A stretch of DNA of 64,000 nucleotides from Mariprofundus sp. (GTDB taxonomy: Bacteria > Pseudomonadota > Zetaproteobacteria > Mariprofundales > Mariprofundaceae), in assembly GCA_021772775.1 (NCBI GenBank), contig JAJFLH010000025.1, forward strand, positions 38,494 to 102,493. The letters are read 5' to 3'. The position numbers and the translations under genes are program-made. Below are positions 35,966 through 44,021 of this stretch, one piece after another (within the stretch, counting starts at the first letter, position 1; each line of letters opens with the position of its first letter). The notes beneath the pieces are model-generated. The model did not search any database, had not been told where the DNA came from, and saw nothing but the letters and a program-made list of their open reading frames with translations.

Positions 35966-37123
35966 ATGCCTGATATTTTAAGTCCAGCAGAACTGGCACG
36001 TTTTAATCGACATATTATTTTGCCCCAGGTCGGGCTTGCAGGACAAGAGAAGTTAAAATTGGCCAAAGTCTTATGCATTGGCACCGGCGGTCTGGGTAGC
36101 CCAATTTCACTTTACCTCTCAGCTGCTGGCGTGGGTACAATTGGACTCGTTGATTTTGATGTGGTCGATGATTCCAATTTACAGCGTCAAATTGCCCACT
36201 CGACGGCTGATATAGGCCGCCCCAAAGTTGAATCAGCCAAAGAAAAGTTAATTGGCATCAATCCACACCTGCAGGTAAATCTACATGGCGATGGCATAAC
36301 TCGTGCCAATGTACGTGAGATCATTAGCCAGTATGACCTCGTTGTCGATGGCACGGATAACTTCCCTACACGCTATCTGGTTAATGATGCCTCTGTCTTA
36401 GAAGACAAACCTTTAATTTATGCCTCGATATTTCAATTTGAAGGGCAAGCAACTGTATTCAATTATAAAAACGGCCCATGTTATCGCTGCCTCTATCCTG
36501 CTCCGCCACCGCCAGGCCTCGTACCATCTTGTGCTGAAGGCGGTGTTCTGGGAGTGCTTCCCGGGGTTATTGGCGTCATTCAGGCTACCGAGGCTGTAAA
36601 AATCATTTTAGGTGAAGGCACTAGCCTATCCGGCCGCTTGCTTCTCTATGATGCGATGGCCATGAAATTCCGTGAAGTTAAACTGCGCCACGACCCAACA
36701 TGCCCAGCCTGTGGTGACAACCCTACAATTAACGATGTCGTTGAATACGAACAGTTCTGTGGCCTGCCACCAACTGAAACAGTAGAAGAGGAAGAAGATA
36801 TGGCCGATTATGATATTACCCCAGCTCAACTAAAAACCATGATAGATGCCAATCCTGAATTGTATGTGCTTGATGTGCGTGAGCCACATGAGATCGCCAT
36901 CTGCGCTATTGAAGGCACACATAAAATCCCACTTGGACAAATCGCTGAGAGATATGCCGAAGTTCCAACAGATCAACCTGTCGTTGTACATTGCAAACTG
37001 GGAGGTCGCTCAGCTCAAGCGGTCGAATTCCTTCAGTCCAAAGGCTATTCAGAGATCAAAAATGTAGCCGGTGGTATCATTGCCTGGATTGATTCAGTAG
37101 ACAGTTCACTGCAAAGATATTAA
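35966..37123 (+). CDS. MoeB/ThiF-type adenylyltransferase with C-terminal rhodanese domain
   Basis: E1-like enzyme that adenylates the C-terminal glycine of a sulfur-carrier protein (MoaD, ThiS or a similar protein), here fused to a sulfurtransferase. The 385 residues have the nucleotide site VLCIGTGGLGSPISLYLSAA then GVGTIGLVDFDVVD, the catalytic segment DGTDNFPTRYLVND, zinc pairs (CYRCLYPAPPPPGL; CPACGD) and, from about 285, a rhodanese domain with YVLDVREPHEIA and the active-site cysteine in VVVHCKLGGRSAQAV. The MoeZ/MoeBR architecture would let sulfur move directly onto the carrier. Start at 35966 chosen for spacing to AGGAG; 35963 is possible. No moa or thi genes nearby. Confidence 0.92.
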   Translation: MPDILSPAELARFNRHIILPQVGLAGQEKLKLAKVLCIGTGGLGSPISLYLSAAGVGTIGLVDFDVVDDSNLQRQIAHSTADIGRPKVESAKEKLIGINPHLQVNLHGDGITRANVREIISQYDLVVDGTDNFPTRYLVNDASVLEDKPLIYASIFQFEGQATVFNYKNGPCYRCLYPAPPPPGLVPSCAEGGVLGVLPGVIGVIQATEAVKIILGEGTSLSGRLLLYDAMAMKFREVKLRHDPTCPACGDNPTINDVVEYEQFCGLPPTETVEEEEDMADYDITPAQLKTMIDANPELYVLDVREPHEIAICAIEGTHKIPLGQIAERYAEVPTDQPVVVHCKLGGRSAQAVEFLQSKGYSEIKNVAGGIIAWIDSVDSSLQRY

Positions 37124-37126
37124 GTC

Positions 37127-37534
37127 TCAGATGCCTTCAGTGGGTTGAGAGAGCATCTTCGTCTGATACTTTGAGCAGATTTCATTCTCAACCTGCTGGC
37201 GAGCCTTGTGGGCCTCCTGCACCAAACAGTCAACGCCAAGAATTTCTTTTTTAAAGGTGATCGTTTCAATATCTACGCATAGTTTGGATAAAGCATGCGC
37301 TCCTATCATGGCACTACTCGACTTTAAGGTATGTGCAGCGCGCAAAACTTGATCTGTATCATTCTGCTGTAATCCAGCATCCATCCTTGCCATCAATTCA
37401 GCCGAGCTTTTTAGAAACATTTTTAATACCTTCTGCATCATCAACTTGCCGCCAGGCAAGAAATTCAGCACTTTTTCATCGAGAATCATGCGGTCATCAA
37501 AGGATTCTGAGGTCGATTCAATACCCCTACTCAC
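37127..37534 (-). CDS. Stand-alone HPt phosphotransfer protein
   Basis: Histidine-containing phosphotransfer domain protein of about 135 residues. The phosphorylatable His is in LRAAHTLKSSSAMIGAHALS, the classic HPt signature, in a helical stretch (SFDDRMILDEKVLNFLPGGK then LMMQKVLKMFLKSS). The start is uncertain: GTG at 37534 or ATG at 37489; the frame remains open upstream, but that part overlaps the end of the next gene in another frame and is a shadow. It lies 40 bases downstream of a REC-PAS-GGDEF-EAL gene on the same strand, so it probably relays phosphate from a hybrid kinase to a receiver such as that one. Confidence 0.85.
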   Translation of the reverse strand: MSRGIESTSESFDDRMILDEKVLNFLPGGKLMMQKVLKMFLKSSAELMARMDAGLQQNDTDQVLRAAHTLKSSSAMIGAHALSKLCVDIETITFKKEILGVDCLVQEAHKARQQVENEICSKYQTKMLSQPTEGI

Positions 37535-37574
37535 CGCCACTGCCTGGTGAAGCTGAATAGCGTCAATTCGATAC

Positions 37575-39722
37575 CTATAAGTCCAGAGGAAAACACTTGC
37601 CCAACATCTTCGCTGCTTTTTCTGGTGGCACAGGAGGACTGAAGAAATAGCCCTGAATCTGATCGCAGGCCTTATCACGCATCCATTGCAATTGCGCTTC
37701 CGTCTCCACACCTTCCGCCACAATGCCAAGATTCAGTGCTTTAGCCAGCAGGATAATCGCATTAGTAATCGTAGCATCCTGCTCATCATCTGGCAGATCC
37801 TTAACAAATGCACGGTCAATTTTCAGTACATCGGCTGGGAAATGTTTGAGATAACTAATACTGGAGTATCCCGTACCAAAATCATCAATCGAGATCTTCA
37901 AACCCATCGCCTTCATTTCATTGAGAATTTTCAGAGCAGCATCGGCATCTTGCATCAACACTGTCTCTGTAATCTCAAATTCCAAAAACTGCGCGGGCAT
38001 ATCGGTCTCTTCCAGAATATCGCGGATCGCACTGAGTAAATTCTCATCGGCAAACTGGTGAGCTGACAAATTCACCGAAATACTAATCTGGGGATCACCA
38101 GCAGAGCACCATTGCTGATACTGTTGACAAGCTGCCTTAATAATCCATATCCCCATCGGAATAATCAAACCGGAATCTTCCGCAACTGGAATAAAATCTA
38201 TGGGCGAAACCATACCACGTTTGGGGTGTATCCATCTTACCAAGGCCTCAAAACCAAGCACACGACACGTCTGCGCATCCACCTTGGGTTGATAAAAAAG
38301 CGTCAATTGGTCTTGTTCAATAGCCTCATGCAGTTCACTCTCGAGCTGCAGTCTGTCATGGCTCTGTCTACGCATCGCATCATCATAAAAGAACACACCA
38401 TTGCGCCCCTGCGATTTCACCTTATACATCGCTGCATCGGCATTCTTTAACAGTGTGGCTATATCCTCACCATCTTCTGGATAAACGGCGATACCAATGC
38501 TGGAACTTACACTCACCCGATTACCAGATAGCATCACGGGCTCAGCGATACGCTCCAGAATACGTTGTGCAATCAATTCAACATGTTCAACACCATGAAG
38601 ACCACTTAACATAACAGTGAATTCATCACCCCCCAAACGCGCCAAAGATGTCCCCATATCGGAGAGACCTCTCGAAGCCACATCAGTAGAGCGAACACTC
38701 TCATGTAATCGCTCTGAGACGATTTTCAGTAATTTATCTCCGGCCTCATGTCCGAGACTGTCGTTGATACGTTTAAACTTATCTAAATCAAGAAACATCA
38801 CTGCGAGTTTTTCTCTGTTTCGGCTAGCCTGATGCATCGCCATGCTCAAGTGTTCTTTAAACAGGTCTCGATTCGGAAGGCCTGTAATAGAGTCATAATA
38901 TGCCAATTCTCTGATCGACTCCTCGGCCCTACGCTGTTCACTGATATCCTGAATTGTACCAAACACACGATGGCCGGGGTCCAAATGTTCAGCACTGCTA
39001 TCAAAATGCATCAATACAGTTTTCTCTTCGCCATTGGATAGACACGCTTTGAATGCAATATCCAGACTCTCGCCGTCAATCGCTTTTTGTACCGCTATAT
39101 CAAATGCATTTTTATCATCTTGGTGTACTGAATTGATCAATAATTTATGAAAAACTTCAGGTGCAACTCTCGGCACACCAAAAATACGATAACTCTCTTC
39201 AGATACAAACAACTGCTTGCCATCCATATCCCAAGTCCAATTCCCCAACTTGGCGACACGCTGTGCTTCAGCCAATAGGTTCGAGCTTTGCTGTGCTGAT
39301 TGCATGGCCTTACTGAAACGCAAAATGTACTGCACACGATGACGGAAAATAGCCCACTTGATTGGCTTGATAATAAAATCAGTAGCACCACAATCGTAAG
39401 CGCGTTCAATCGACTCTACATCATCCACCCCCGTTACGACGACAATGGGTACATCTTTACCGTCAGGGAACGCACGCAAACTTTTGCAAAAGCTATAACC
39501 ATCCATCCCTGGCATTTGCAAATCAGCCAAGATCAATGCTGGTTTATGCTCGACAAACATCGCTAGACCAGCATGCCCATCACTTGCTTCAATGACATTG
39601 AAATTAGCTTCATGCAAGGCCTCTACCATCAACATGCGCACCATCGGATCATCATCAATGACCATCACAGTCTCTAAGCCAGCTTTTTGTCGAATCCCTT
39701 CTATAGGCTTACGTCTATCCAT
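37575..39722 (-). CDS. Response regulator with PAS, GGDEF and EAL domains
   Basis: The 715-residue protein has a receiver (about 13-130; VMVIDDDPMVRMLM, phosphoacceptor in LILADLQMPGMDG, KPIKWA), PAS/PAC (about 145-260), GGDEF (about 275-435; RLGGDEFTVML, intact) and EAL (about 450-690; GFEALVRWIHPKRG, LEFEITETVLM, SIDDFGTGYSSISYLK, KIDRAFV, all intact). It may thus be bifunctional in c-di-GMP turnover under phosphorelay control. The start at 39722 has no ribosome-binding site, but a TGC-TATACT element ends six bases upstream, suggesting a leaderless message. The HPt gene follows 40 bases downstream. Confidence 0.94.
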   Translation of the reverse strand: MDRRKPIEGIRQKAGLETVMVIDDDPMVRMLMVEALHEANFNVIEASDGHAGLAMFVEHKPALILADLQMPGMDGYSFCKSLRAFPDGKDVPIVVVTGVDDVESIERAYDCGATDFIIKPIKWAIFRHRVQYILRFSKAMQSAQQSSNLLAEAQRVAKLGNWTWDMDGKQLFVSEESYRIFGVPRVAPEVFHKLLINSVHQDDKNAFDIAVQKAIDGESLDIAFKACLSNGEEKTVLMHFDSSAEHLDPGHRVFGTIQDISEQRRAEESIRELAYYDSITGLPNRDLFKEHLSMAMHQASRNREKLAVMFLDLDKFKRINDSLGHEAGDKLLKIVSERLHESVRSTDVASRGLSDMGTSLARLGGDEFTVMLSGLHGVEHVELIAQRILERIAEPVMLSGNRVSVSSSIGIAVYPEDGEDIATLLKNADAAMYKVKSQGRNGVFFYDDAMRRQSHDRLQLESELHEAIEQDQLTLFYQPKVDAQTCRVLGFEALVRWIHPKRGMVSPIDFIPVAEDSGLIIPMGIWIIKAACQQYQQWCSAGDPQISISVNLSAHQFADENLLSAIRDILEETDMPAQFLEFEITETVLMQDADAALKILNEMKAMGLKISIDDFGTGYSSISYLKHFPADVLKIDRAFVKDLPDDEQDATITNAIILLAKALNLGIVAEGVETEAQLQWMRDKACDQIQGYFFSPPVPPEKAAKMLGKCFPLDL

Positions 39723-39728
39723 GGCATC

Positions 39729-39734
39729 AGTATA
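39729..39734 (-). promoter_or_regulatory. Extended -10 element next to the REC-GGDEF-EAL start codon
   Basis: Minus strand TGC-TATACT with six bases (GATGCC) before the ATG at 39722. The -35 is poor, as is common with extended -10 promoters. Transcription would begin at or next to the start codon. Confidence 0.5.
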
Positions 39735-39985
39735 GCACAATTCGTGCCATACAAAGTATCAAGGCACTCTGACTTCTGAGACTCCATTGTTTTGATGTGC
39801 TCATTTAACACACCCACACCTACACATAGATGCAGACTATCACTAGCTGTAAACCCACAACTAAATCAACATATTGCCTACTCTGAAATTTATAACTGAC
39901 AATAAGTATTTGCATGCCGCTTTGGGTATCGCTATTGTTCGCCGCCCTATAAAAAGGAAAGTTATAATAAGAGGTAATGACGTTC

Positions 39986-40255
39986 ATGTCTTTGGCGCTG
40001 GAAGAAAAAAACACAATTATTGAAAAATTTCGTCTGACAGAAGGCGACACAGGTTCCCCAGAAGTGCAGGTAGCCCTGCTAACAGAGCGTATCAATCAGC
40101 TCTCTGGTCATTTCAAGGAACACCATAAAGATCACCACTCTCGTCGTGGTCTATTGAAAATGGTTGGCCAACGCCGCAACCTACTCACCTATTTGAAAAA
40201 CAAAAACTTTGGCCGTTATCGCACGCTAATTGATAGCTTGGGACTACGTCGCTAA
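39986..40255 (+). CDS. rpsO: 30S ribosomal protein S15
   Basis: Small-subunit protein that binds 16S rRNA early in assembly. The 89-residue product has [20 protein letters not shown] then [20 protein letters not shown] and the end [10 protein letters not shown]...[12 protein letters not shown], near-universal for S15. The start MSLALEEKN at 39986 gives the standard length; an ATG at 39977 in frame is closer to GAGG and would add three residues. It precedes pnp in the classic rpsO-pnp order. Confidence 0.98.
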   Translation: MSLALEEKNTIIEKFRLTEGDTGSPEVQVALLTERINQLSGHFKEHHKDHHSRRGLLKMVGQRRNLLTYLKNKNFGRYRTLIDSLGLRR

Positions 40256-40272
40256 ATAGCTAAACAGTTTCT

Positions 40273-40300
40273 GGCGACCCTGCAAAGGGTCGCCTTTTTT
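40273..40300 (+). terminator. Intrinsic terminator between rpsO and pnp
   Basis: Arms GGCGACCC (40273-40280) and GGGTCGCC (40287-40294) around a six-base loop, then TTTTTT. Equivalent to the attenuating terminator after rpsO in E. coli, which may be read through into pnp. Confidence 0.92.
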
Positions 40301-40355
40301 CTTTTTACCGCTTCACACCTACGCCATAGACATGTGCGTATAAAAGGAATCTACT

Positions 40356-42458
40356 ATGTTCACTATCAGTAAAACGCAGGCCGAAGTTGCTGGCCGTACA
40401 ATCTCATTCGAAACAGGACGTGTAGCGCGTCAGGCCGGTGGTTCTATTCTGGCTCAAGTTGGCGACGTTGTCGTTCATGTTGCTGCAACAGCTGCAAAAC
40501 AGCCATTGCAGGGCGTGGATTTCATGCCACTGACTGTTCACTATCAGGAAAAAACATACGCTGCAGGCCGCTTTTTAGGTGGTTTTTTAAAGCGTGAAGG
40601 TCGTCCTTCTGAAAAGGAAACACTGACTTCTCGCCTGATTGACCGTCCAATTCGCCCACTGTTTCCAAAAGGCTATTTTCACGAAACACAGGTTATTGCT
40701 ACTGTCATCTCTGCTGATGATTGCACTAACCCGGATATCATTGCTATCAACGGCGTATCCGCAGCCCTTGCTGTTTCCGATGTGCCGTTTGCAGAGCCAA
40801 TCGCAGCTTCTCGTGTTGCCCTGATTGATGGTGAGTTCGTATTGAACCCAACATATGAACAGGTTGCAGAATCTGATCTGGACTTGATCGTTGCTGGTAC
40901 TCGCGATGCAGTATTGATGATTGAATCTGAAGCCAAAGAGCTCTCTGAAGAGCAGATGATTGATGCTATCATCTTCGGTCAGGAAGGTTACCAGCCAGTA
41001 CTGGATGCTATTGAAGAGCTGGTTAAAGCTGCTGGTAAAGAGAAGCTGGTTGTAGAATTGGCCGGTAACGATGCCGTCAAAGATGCCGTCAAAGATGCTT
41101 TCGAAGCCGATGTTCGTGATGCTTATGCAACTGTTGATAAGTCTGCACGCGCAGCCAAAATCGAAGCATTCCGTGCTGCCGCTCAAGAAAAACTAGCTGG
41201 CACAGAAGAAAACCCAGGTGAGTTCACCTCTAATGATGTCTCTTCTGCTGCAAAAGGCTTAGAAAAAGATGTTGTTCGTCGTTCAATCATTGCTGGTAAC
41301 CCACGTATTGATGGCCGTTCAACAGATCAGGTTCGTGCCATCGATTGTCAGACTGGCGTTCTTCCACGTACACACGGCTCTGCTCTGTTCACCCGTGGTG
41401 AAACACAGGCACTGGTCACGATCACTTTGGGTACTGAATCCGACATGCAGACCACTGAATCACTTGAAGGCGTAGCCAAGCAGCGCTTCATGTTGCACTA
41501 CAACTTCCCACCATACTCTGTTGGTGAAGCCCGTCGTTTCGGACCTCCGGGCCGTCGTGAAATTGGCCATGGTCGTTTAGCTCGTCGTGGTGTGGAAGCT
41601 ATTCTACCATCCATGGATGATTTCGGTTATGCCATCCGTTCAGTATCAGAAATCACTGAATCCAACGGCTCATCTTCTATGGCCTCTGTCTGTGGTACTT
41701 CCCTCGCATTGATGGATGCAGGCGTTCCAACCAAAGCAGCTGTTGCTGGTGTTGCCATGGGTCTGATTCTTGAGTCTGACGGTTATGCAGTACTGACAGA
41801 TATTCTGGGCGATGAAGACCACCTGGGCGACATGGACTTTAAAGTTGCCGGTACCCGTGCTGGTGTAACTACTTTGCAGCTGGACATCAAAATTGGTGGC
41901 CTGACTCGTGAAATCATGAAAGAAGCATTGGGGCAGGCACATGCTGGCCGTATCCATATTCTTGATGAGATGGCGAAATGCATGGAAGAGCCTCGTGATT
42001 CGATTGCTGATCATGCCCCTCGTATGTTCACCATGAAGATCAAAGCAGACAAGATTCGTGAAGTGATTGGCGCTGGTGGTAAAGTGATCCGTGGCATCGT
42101 TGAAGAGACTGGTGCTAAAGTTGATATTGCTGACGATGGTACAATCACCATCTTTGCGGTGACTGGCGATGCTGGTGAAGCTGCCAAGAAGATGATCGAA
42201 GATATCGTTGCTGAAGTAGAAGTTGGCGCGATCTATAATGGTAAAGTTGTGAAGTTGATGGACTTCGGTGCATTTGTTCGTGTTGTTGGCGGTACAGATG
42301 GTCTGGTTCACATCTCACAGATTGCTAATCATCGTGTCGATAAAGTAGCTGATGAACTGAAAGAAGGTCAGGAAGTTCGTGTGAAAGTATTGGATGTAGA
42401 TCGCAATGGTCGCATTCGTCTATCCATGAAAGCCCTGCTGGAAGAAGAAAAAGCTTAA
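40356..42458 (+). CDS. pnp: Polyribonucleotide nucleotidyltransferase (PNPase)
   Basis: 3'-5' phosphorolytic exoribonuclease, the trimeric core of the RNA degradosome. The 700-residue product has two RNase PH cores (about 1-145 and 310-540; ETGRVARQAGGSILAQVGD, RPLFPKGYFHETQV, HYNFPPYSVGEARRFGPPGR then REIGHG), a linking helical domain, a KH domain (about 552-612; IREVIGAGGKVIRGI) and an S1 domain (about 620-690; IYNGKVVKLMDFGAFVRVVG then GTDGLVHISQI). AAGGA lies eight bases before the ATG. Upstream sequence contains the rpsO terminator. Codon use is biased to highly expressed patterns (Arg CGT, Gly GGT). Confidence 0.99.
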   Translation: MFTISKTQAEVAGRTISFETGRVARQAGGSILAQVGDVVVHVAATAAKQPLQGVDFMPLTVHYQEKTYAAGRFLGGFLKREGRPSEKETLTSRLIDRPIRPLFPKGYFHETQVIATVISADDCTNPDIIAINGVSAALAVSDVPFAEPIAASRVALIDGEFVLNPTYEQVAESDLDLIVAGTRDAVLMIESEAKELSEEQMIDAIIFGQEGYQPVLDAIEELVKAAGKEKLVVELAGNDAVKDAVKDAFEADVRDAYATVDKSARAAKIEAFRAAAQEKLAGTEENPGEFTSNDVSSAAKGLEKDVVRRSIIAGNPRIDGRSTDQVRAIDCQTGVLPRTHGSALFTRGETQALVTITLGTESDMQTTESLEGVAKQRFMLHYNFPPYSVGEARRFGPPGRREIGHGRLARRGVEAILPSMDDFGYAIRSVSEITESNGSSSMASVCGTSLALMDAGVPTKAAVAGVAMGLILESDGYAVLTDILGDEDHLGDMDFKVAGTRAGVTTLQLDIKIGGLTREIMKEALGQAHAGRIHILDEMAKCMEEPRDSIADHAPRMFTMKIKADKIREVIGAGGKVIRGIVEETGAKVDIADDGTITIFAVTGDAGEAAKKMIEDIVAEVEVGAIYNGKVVKLMDFGAFVRVVGGTDGLVHISQIANHRVDKVADELKEGQEVRVKVLDVDRNGRIRLSMKALLEEEKA

Positions 42459-42486
42459 TAATCACCTCATAGGGAGAGGGAATCAA

Positions 42487-42516
42487 AGAGGTGGGCATTT
42501 GCCCGCCTCTTTTTTT
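42487..42516 (+). terminator. Intrinsic terminator of pnp
   Basis: Arms AGAGGTGGGC (42487-42496) and GCCCGCCTCT (42501-42510) with a four-base loop, running straight into a T tract (42510-42516). Confidence 0.93.
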
Positions 42517-42533
42517 GCCTGTTTTAGAAACAA

Positions 42534-42823
42534 CCATTTCATTTCAAATGGTCGAGTCAGGGAGAGGCATGAGTTATTGAATTGTTCACTTGCTTCTACC
42601 GAATTGTATGCCGGGCACCCATAGCCTTCACCCTTCGGGGGCGCCACGCTGTGGCGCTCACCATTGTACAATGGCACGCGTAAGTGCTCTGCAAGAGTGG
42701 CGCACAGGATGTACTCCATGAAACCGACTACCCTGTCGATTTGTGATTCGGGCCATCTGAAGCTCGTCCAAATCTACTGTCGTGTAGATTTGTGCTCCAT
42801 GTCACATCGCTGCCATAACAGGG
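42534..42823. other. Structured non-coding region between pnp and yciH
   Basis: About 290 bases without a convincing gene but with a dense series of hairpins. These are CCATTT/AAATGG (42534-42551), GCGCCAC-gct-GTGGCGC (42641-42657), the perfect palindrome CCATTGTACAATGG (42661-42674), CAAATCTAC-tgtcgt-GTAGATTTG (42769-42792), and a longer-range pair CCCTGT (42731-42736) with ACAGGG (42818-42823) enclosing the previous hairpin. Related wording recurs within it (GTCGATTTGTG and GTAGATTTGTG; TACTCCATG and GCTCCATG). It could be a structured RNA gene, a dispersed palindromic element, or debris of a mobile unit. The gap runs on to 42867 with nothing further recognised. Confidence 0.5.
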
Positions 42824-42867
42824 CGCTAAAGTTTCCATACTGTCAGCAGCAGTAAACAGATTCCTAG

Positions 42868-42897
42868 AAAGGGCGGAGCGTGCAAACTCCGCCCTTT
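42868..42897. terminator. Bidirectional terminator between the pnp region and yciH
   Basis: AAAGGGCGGAG (42867-42877) pairs with CTCCGCCCTTT (42887-42897) around a nine-base loop. A short T run follows on both strands (TTTTACTTTTT on plus; TTTCT on minus). It probably ends the minus-strand yciH message. Confidence 0.8.
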
Positions 42898-42912
42898 TAC
42901 TTTTTCTAACGT

Positions 42913-43284
42913 TTATCCACCTGCCAGTTTTGCTTTGATGCCCTCTTTTTCCAGTAACAGCACGAGCTTCTCACGGTGATCACCCTGAATTTCAAGAAGC
43001 CCGCTCTTCACTGCCCCACCACAACCCAGATTGCCTTTCAACTTTTTCAACAATATTTTCAGAGCCGCTTCATTCAAGGTCAGTCCATCAACAATGCTCA
43101 TTGTCTTACCACCACGGCCCTTAGACTCACGCCGAATGCGCACGCCCTGTTTATTGGGGTTCTTAATTGCAGCCGCCGAATTGCCTTGTTTGTTGGCCTT
43201 TTTTCTTTTGGTGCCAGAATCTCGCATAGGCTTATCCAATTGGCCCTGTTCAGTGGAATAAACCAACCGTCGATCATCACTCAT
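42913..43284 (-). CDS. yciH: SUI1/YciH-type translation initiation factor-like protein
   Basis: Bacterial homologue of eIF1/SUI1. The 123-residue product has a basic N-terminal part (KRKKANKQGNSAAAIKNPNK) and the SUI1 domain: GVRIRRESKGRGGKTMSIVD, KILLKKLKGNLGCGGAVKSG, LLEIQGDHREKLVLLL. YciH in E. coli binds the 30S subunit and discriminates against aberrant initiation. Alone on the minus strand between pnp and msrA; a bidirectional terminator follows its stop. Confidence 0.93.
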   Translation of the reverse strand: MSDDRRLVYSTEQGQLDKPMRDSGTKRKKANKQGNSAAAIKNPNKQGVRIRRESKGRGGKTMSIVDGLTLNEAALKILLKKLKGNLGCGGAVKSGLLEIQGDHREKLVLLLEKEGIKAKLAGG

Positions 43285-43430
43285 CTAGACACCTCTCTGT
43301 TCCGATGGCCAATATTATCATCACTTCATCATAAATTTCATCACTCATTCAGAAAAGTGTGTAAGTATTTTCCATCTCTAACGTCTAACCGACTCGAATG
43401 CAGCGGCTTAACAGACAAGCTGGAGGTGAA

Positions 43431-44021
43431 ATGAAAAAAATAATATTTGGGTGGATGGTGATAATCATGGCAACAACCCCGGTCGCAGCAAATGAGATAG
43501 AAAAAGCAACCTTTGCAGCTGGATGTTTCTGGTGCATGGAGCACCCTTTCGATGAGATCAAGGGTGTTATTTCAACCACCTCAGGTTACACCAGTGGTCA
43601 CCAGAACAACCCCACATACCAACAGGTATCAGCTGGGAGAACCGGCCATACAGAGGCTGTTCAAATCCTGTTTGATCCAAGCATTATCAGCTATGCGGAG
43701 CTGTTAGATGTCTACTGGCGCAACTCCGATCCCACCACAGCCAATCGTCAGTTTTGCGACGTTGGTTCACAATATCGACCTGGCATCTTTTTTCATAATG
43801 AAAAGCAACAGCGCCTGGCCGAGGCTTCCAAACAGAAGATCGTGCAAAGCAAATCATTTCATGAAGATGTGATCACTGAAATCACTGCAGCTAGCAGATT
43901 TTGGCCCGCTGAAGAGTATCATCAAAACTACTATCTGAAGAACCCAGTGCGTTATAAGTTCTACCGCTATAACTGTGGTCGCCAGCAACGTCTTGATCAA
44001 CTATGGGGAGAAAAAGAGTGA
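43431..44021 (+). CDS. msrA: Peptide methionine sulfoxide reductase MsrA with signal peptide
   Basis: Reduces methionine-S-sulfoxide in proteins. The 196 residues begin with a Sec signal (KKIIFGWMVIIMATTPVAAN), then the MsrA core: ATFAAGCFWCMEHPFDEIKG (catalytic Cys in GCFW), SAGRTGHTEAVQILFDP, DVGSQYRPGIFFHN, and FWPAEEYHQNYYLKNP. The late CGRQQRL cysteine may be a recycling cysteine. ATG 43431 is preceded by GGAGG five bases away; the ATG/CAG start at 43398 is unlikely because it would add charged residues before the signal. It overlaps msrB by four bases (GTGA). Periplasmic repair of oxidised protein fits an organism with high oxidative load. Confidence 0.95.
   Translation: MKKIIFGWMVIIMATTPVAANEIEKATFAAGCFWCMEHPFDEIKGVISTTSGYTSGHQNNPTYQQVSAGRTGHTEAVQILFDPSIISYAELLDVYWRNSDPTTANRQFCDVGSQYRPGIFFHNEKQQRLAEASKQKIVQSKSFHEDVITEITAASRFWPAEEYHQNYYLKNPVRYKFYRYNCGRQQRLDQLWGEKE

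Noticed and set aside
37535..37729. N-terminal extension of the HPt frame
   Set aside because: It overlaps the conserved end of the REC-PAS-GGDEF-EAL gene in another frame and is Arg/Cys/Trp-rich with no domain; the HPt start is placed downstream.
40587..42311. Long minus-strand frames opposite pnp (199 and 213 codons)
   Set aside because: They lie inside the strongly conserved pnp gene, lack family motifs and ribosome-binding sites, and their composition mirrors pnp codon bias.
42483..42719. Minus-strand 78-codon frame over the structured region
   Set aside because: Covers the hairpins and the pnp terminator; no ribosome-binding site and no known family. It is more likely part of a structured element than a gene.
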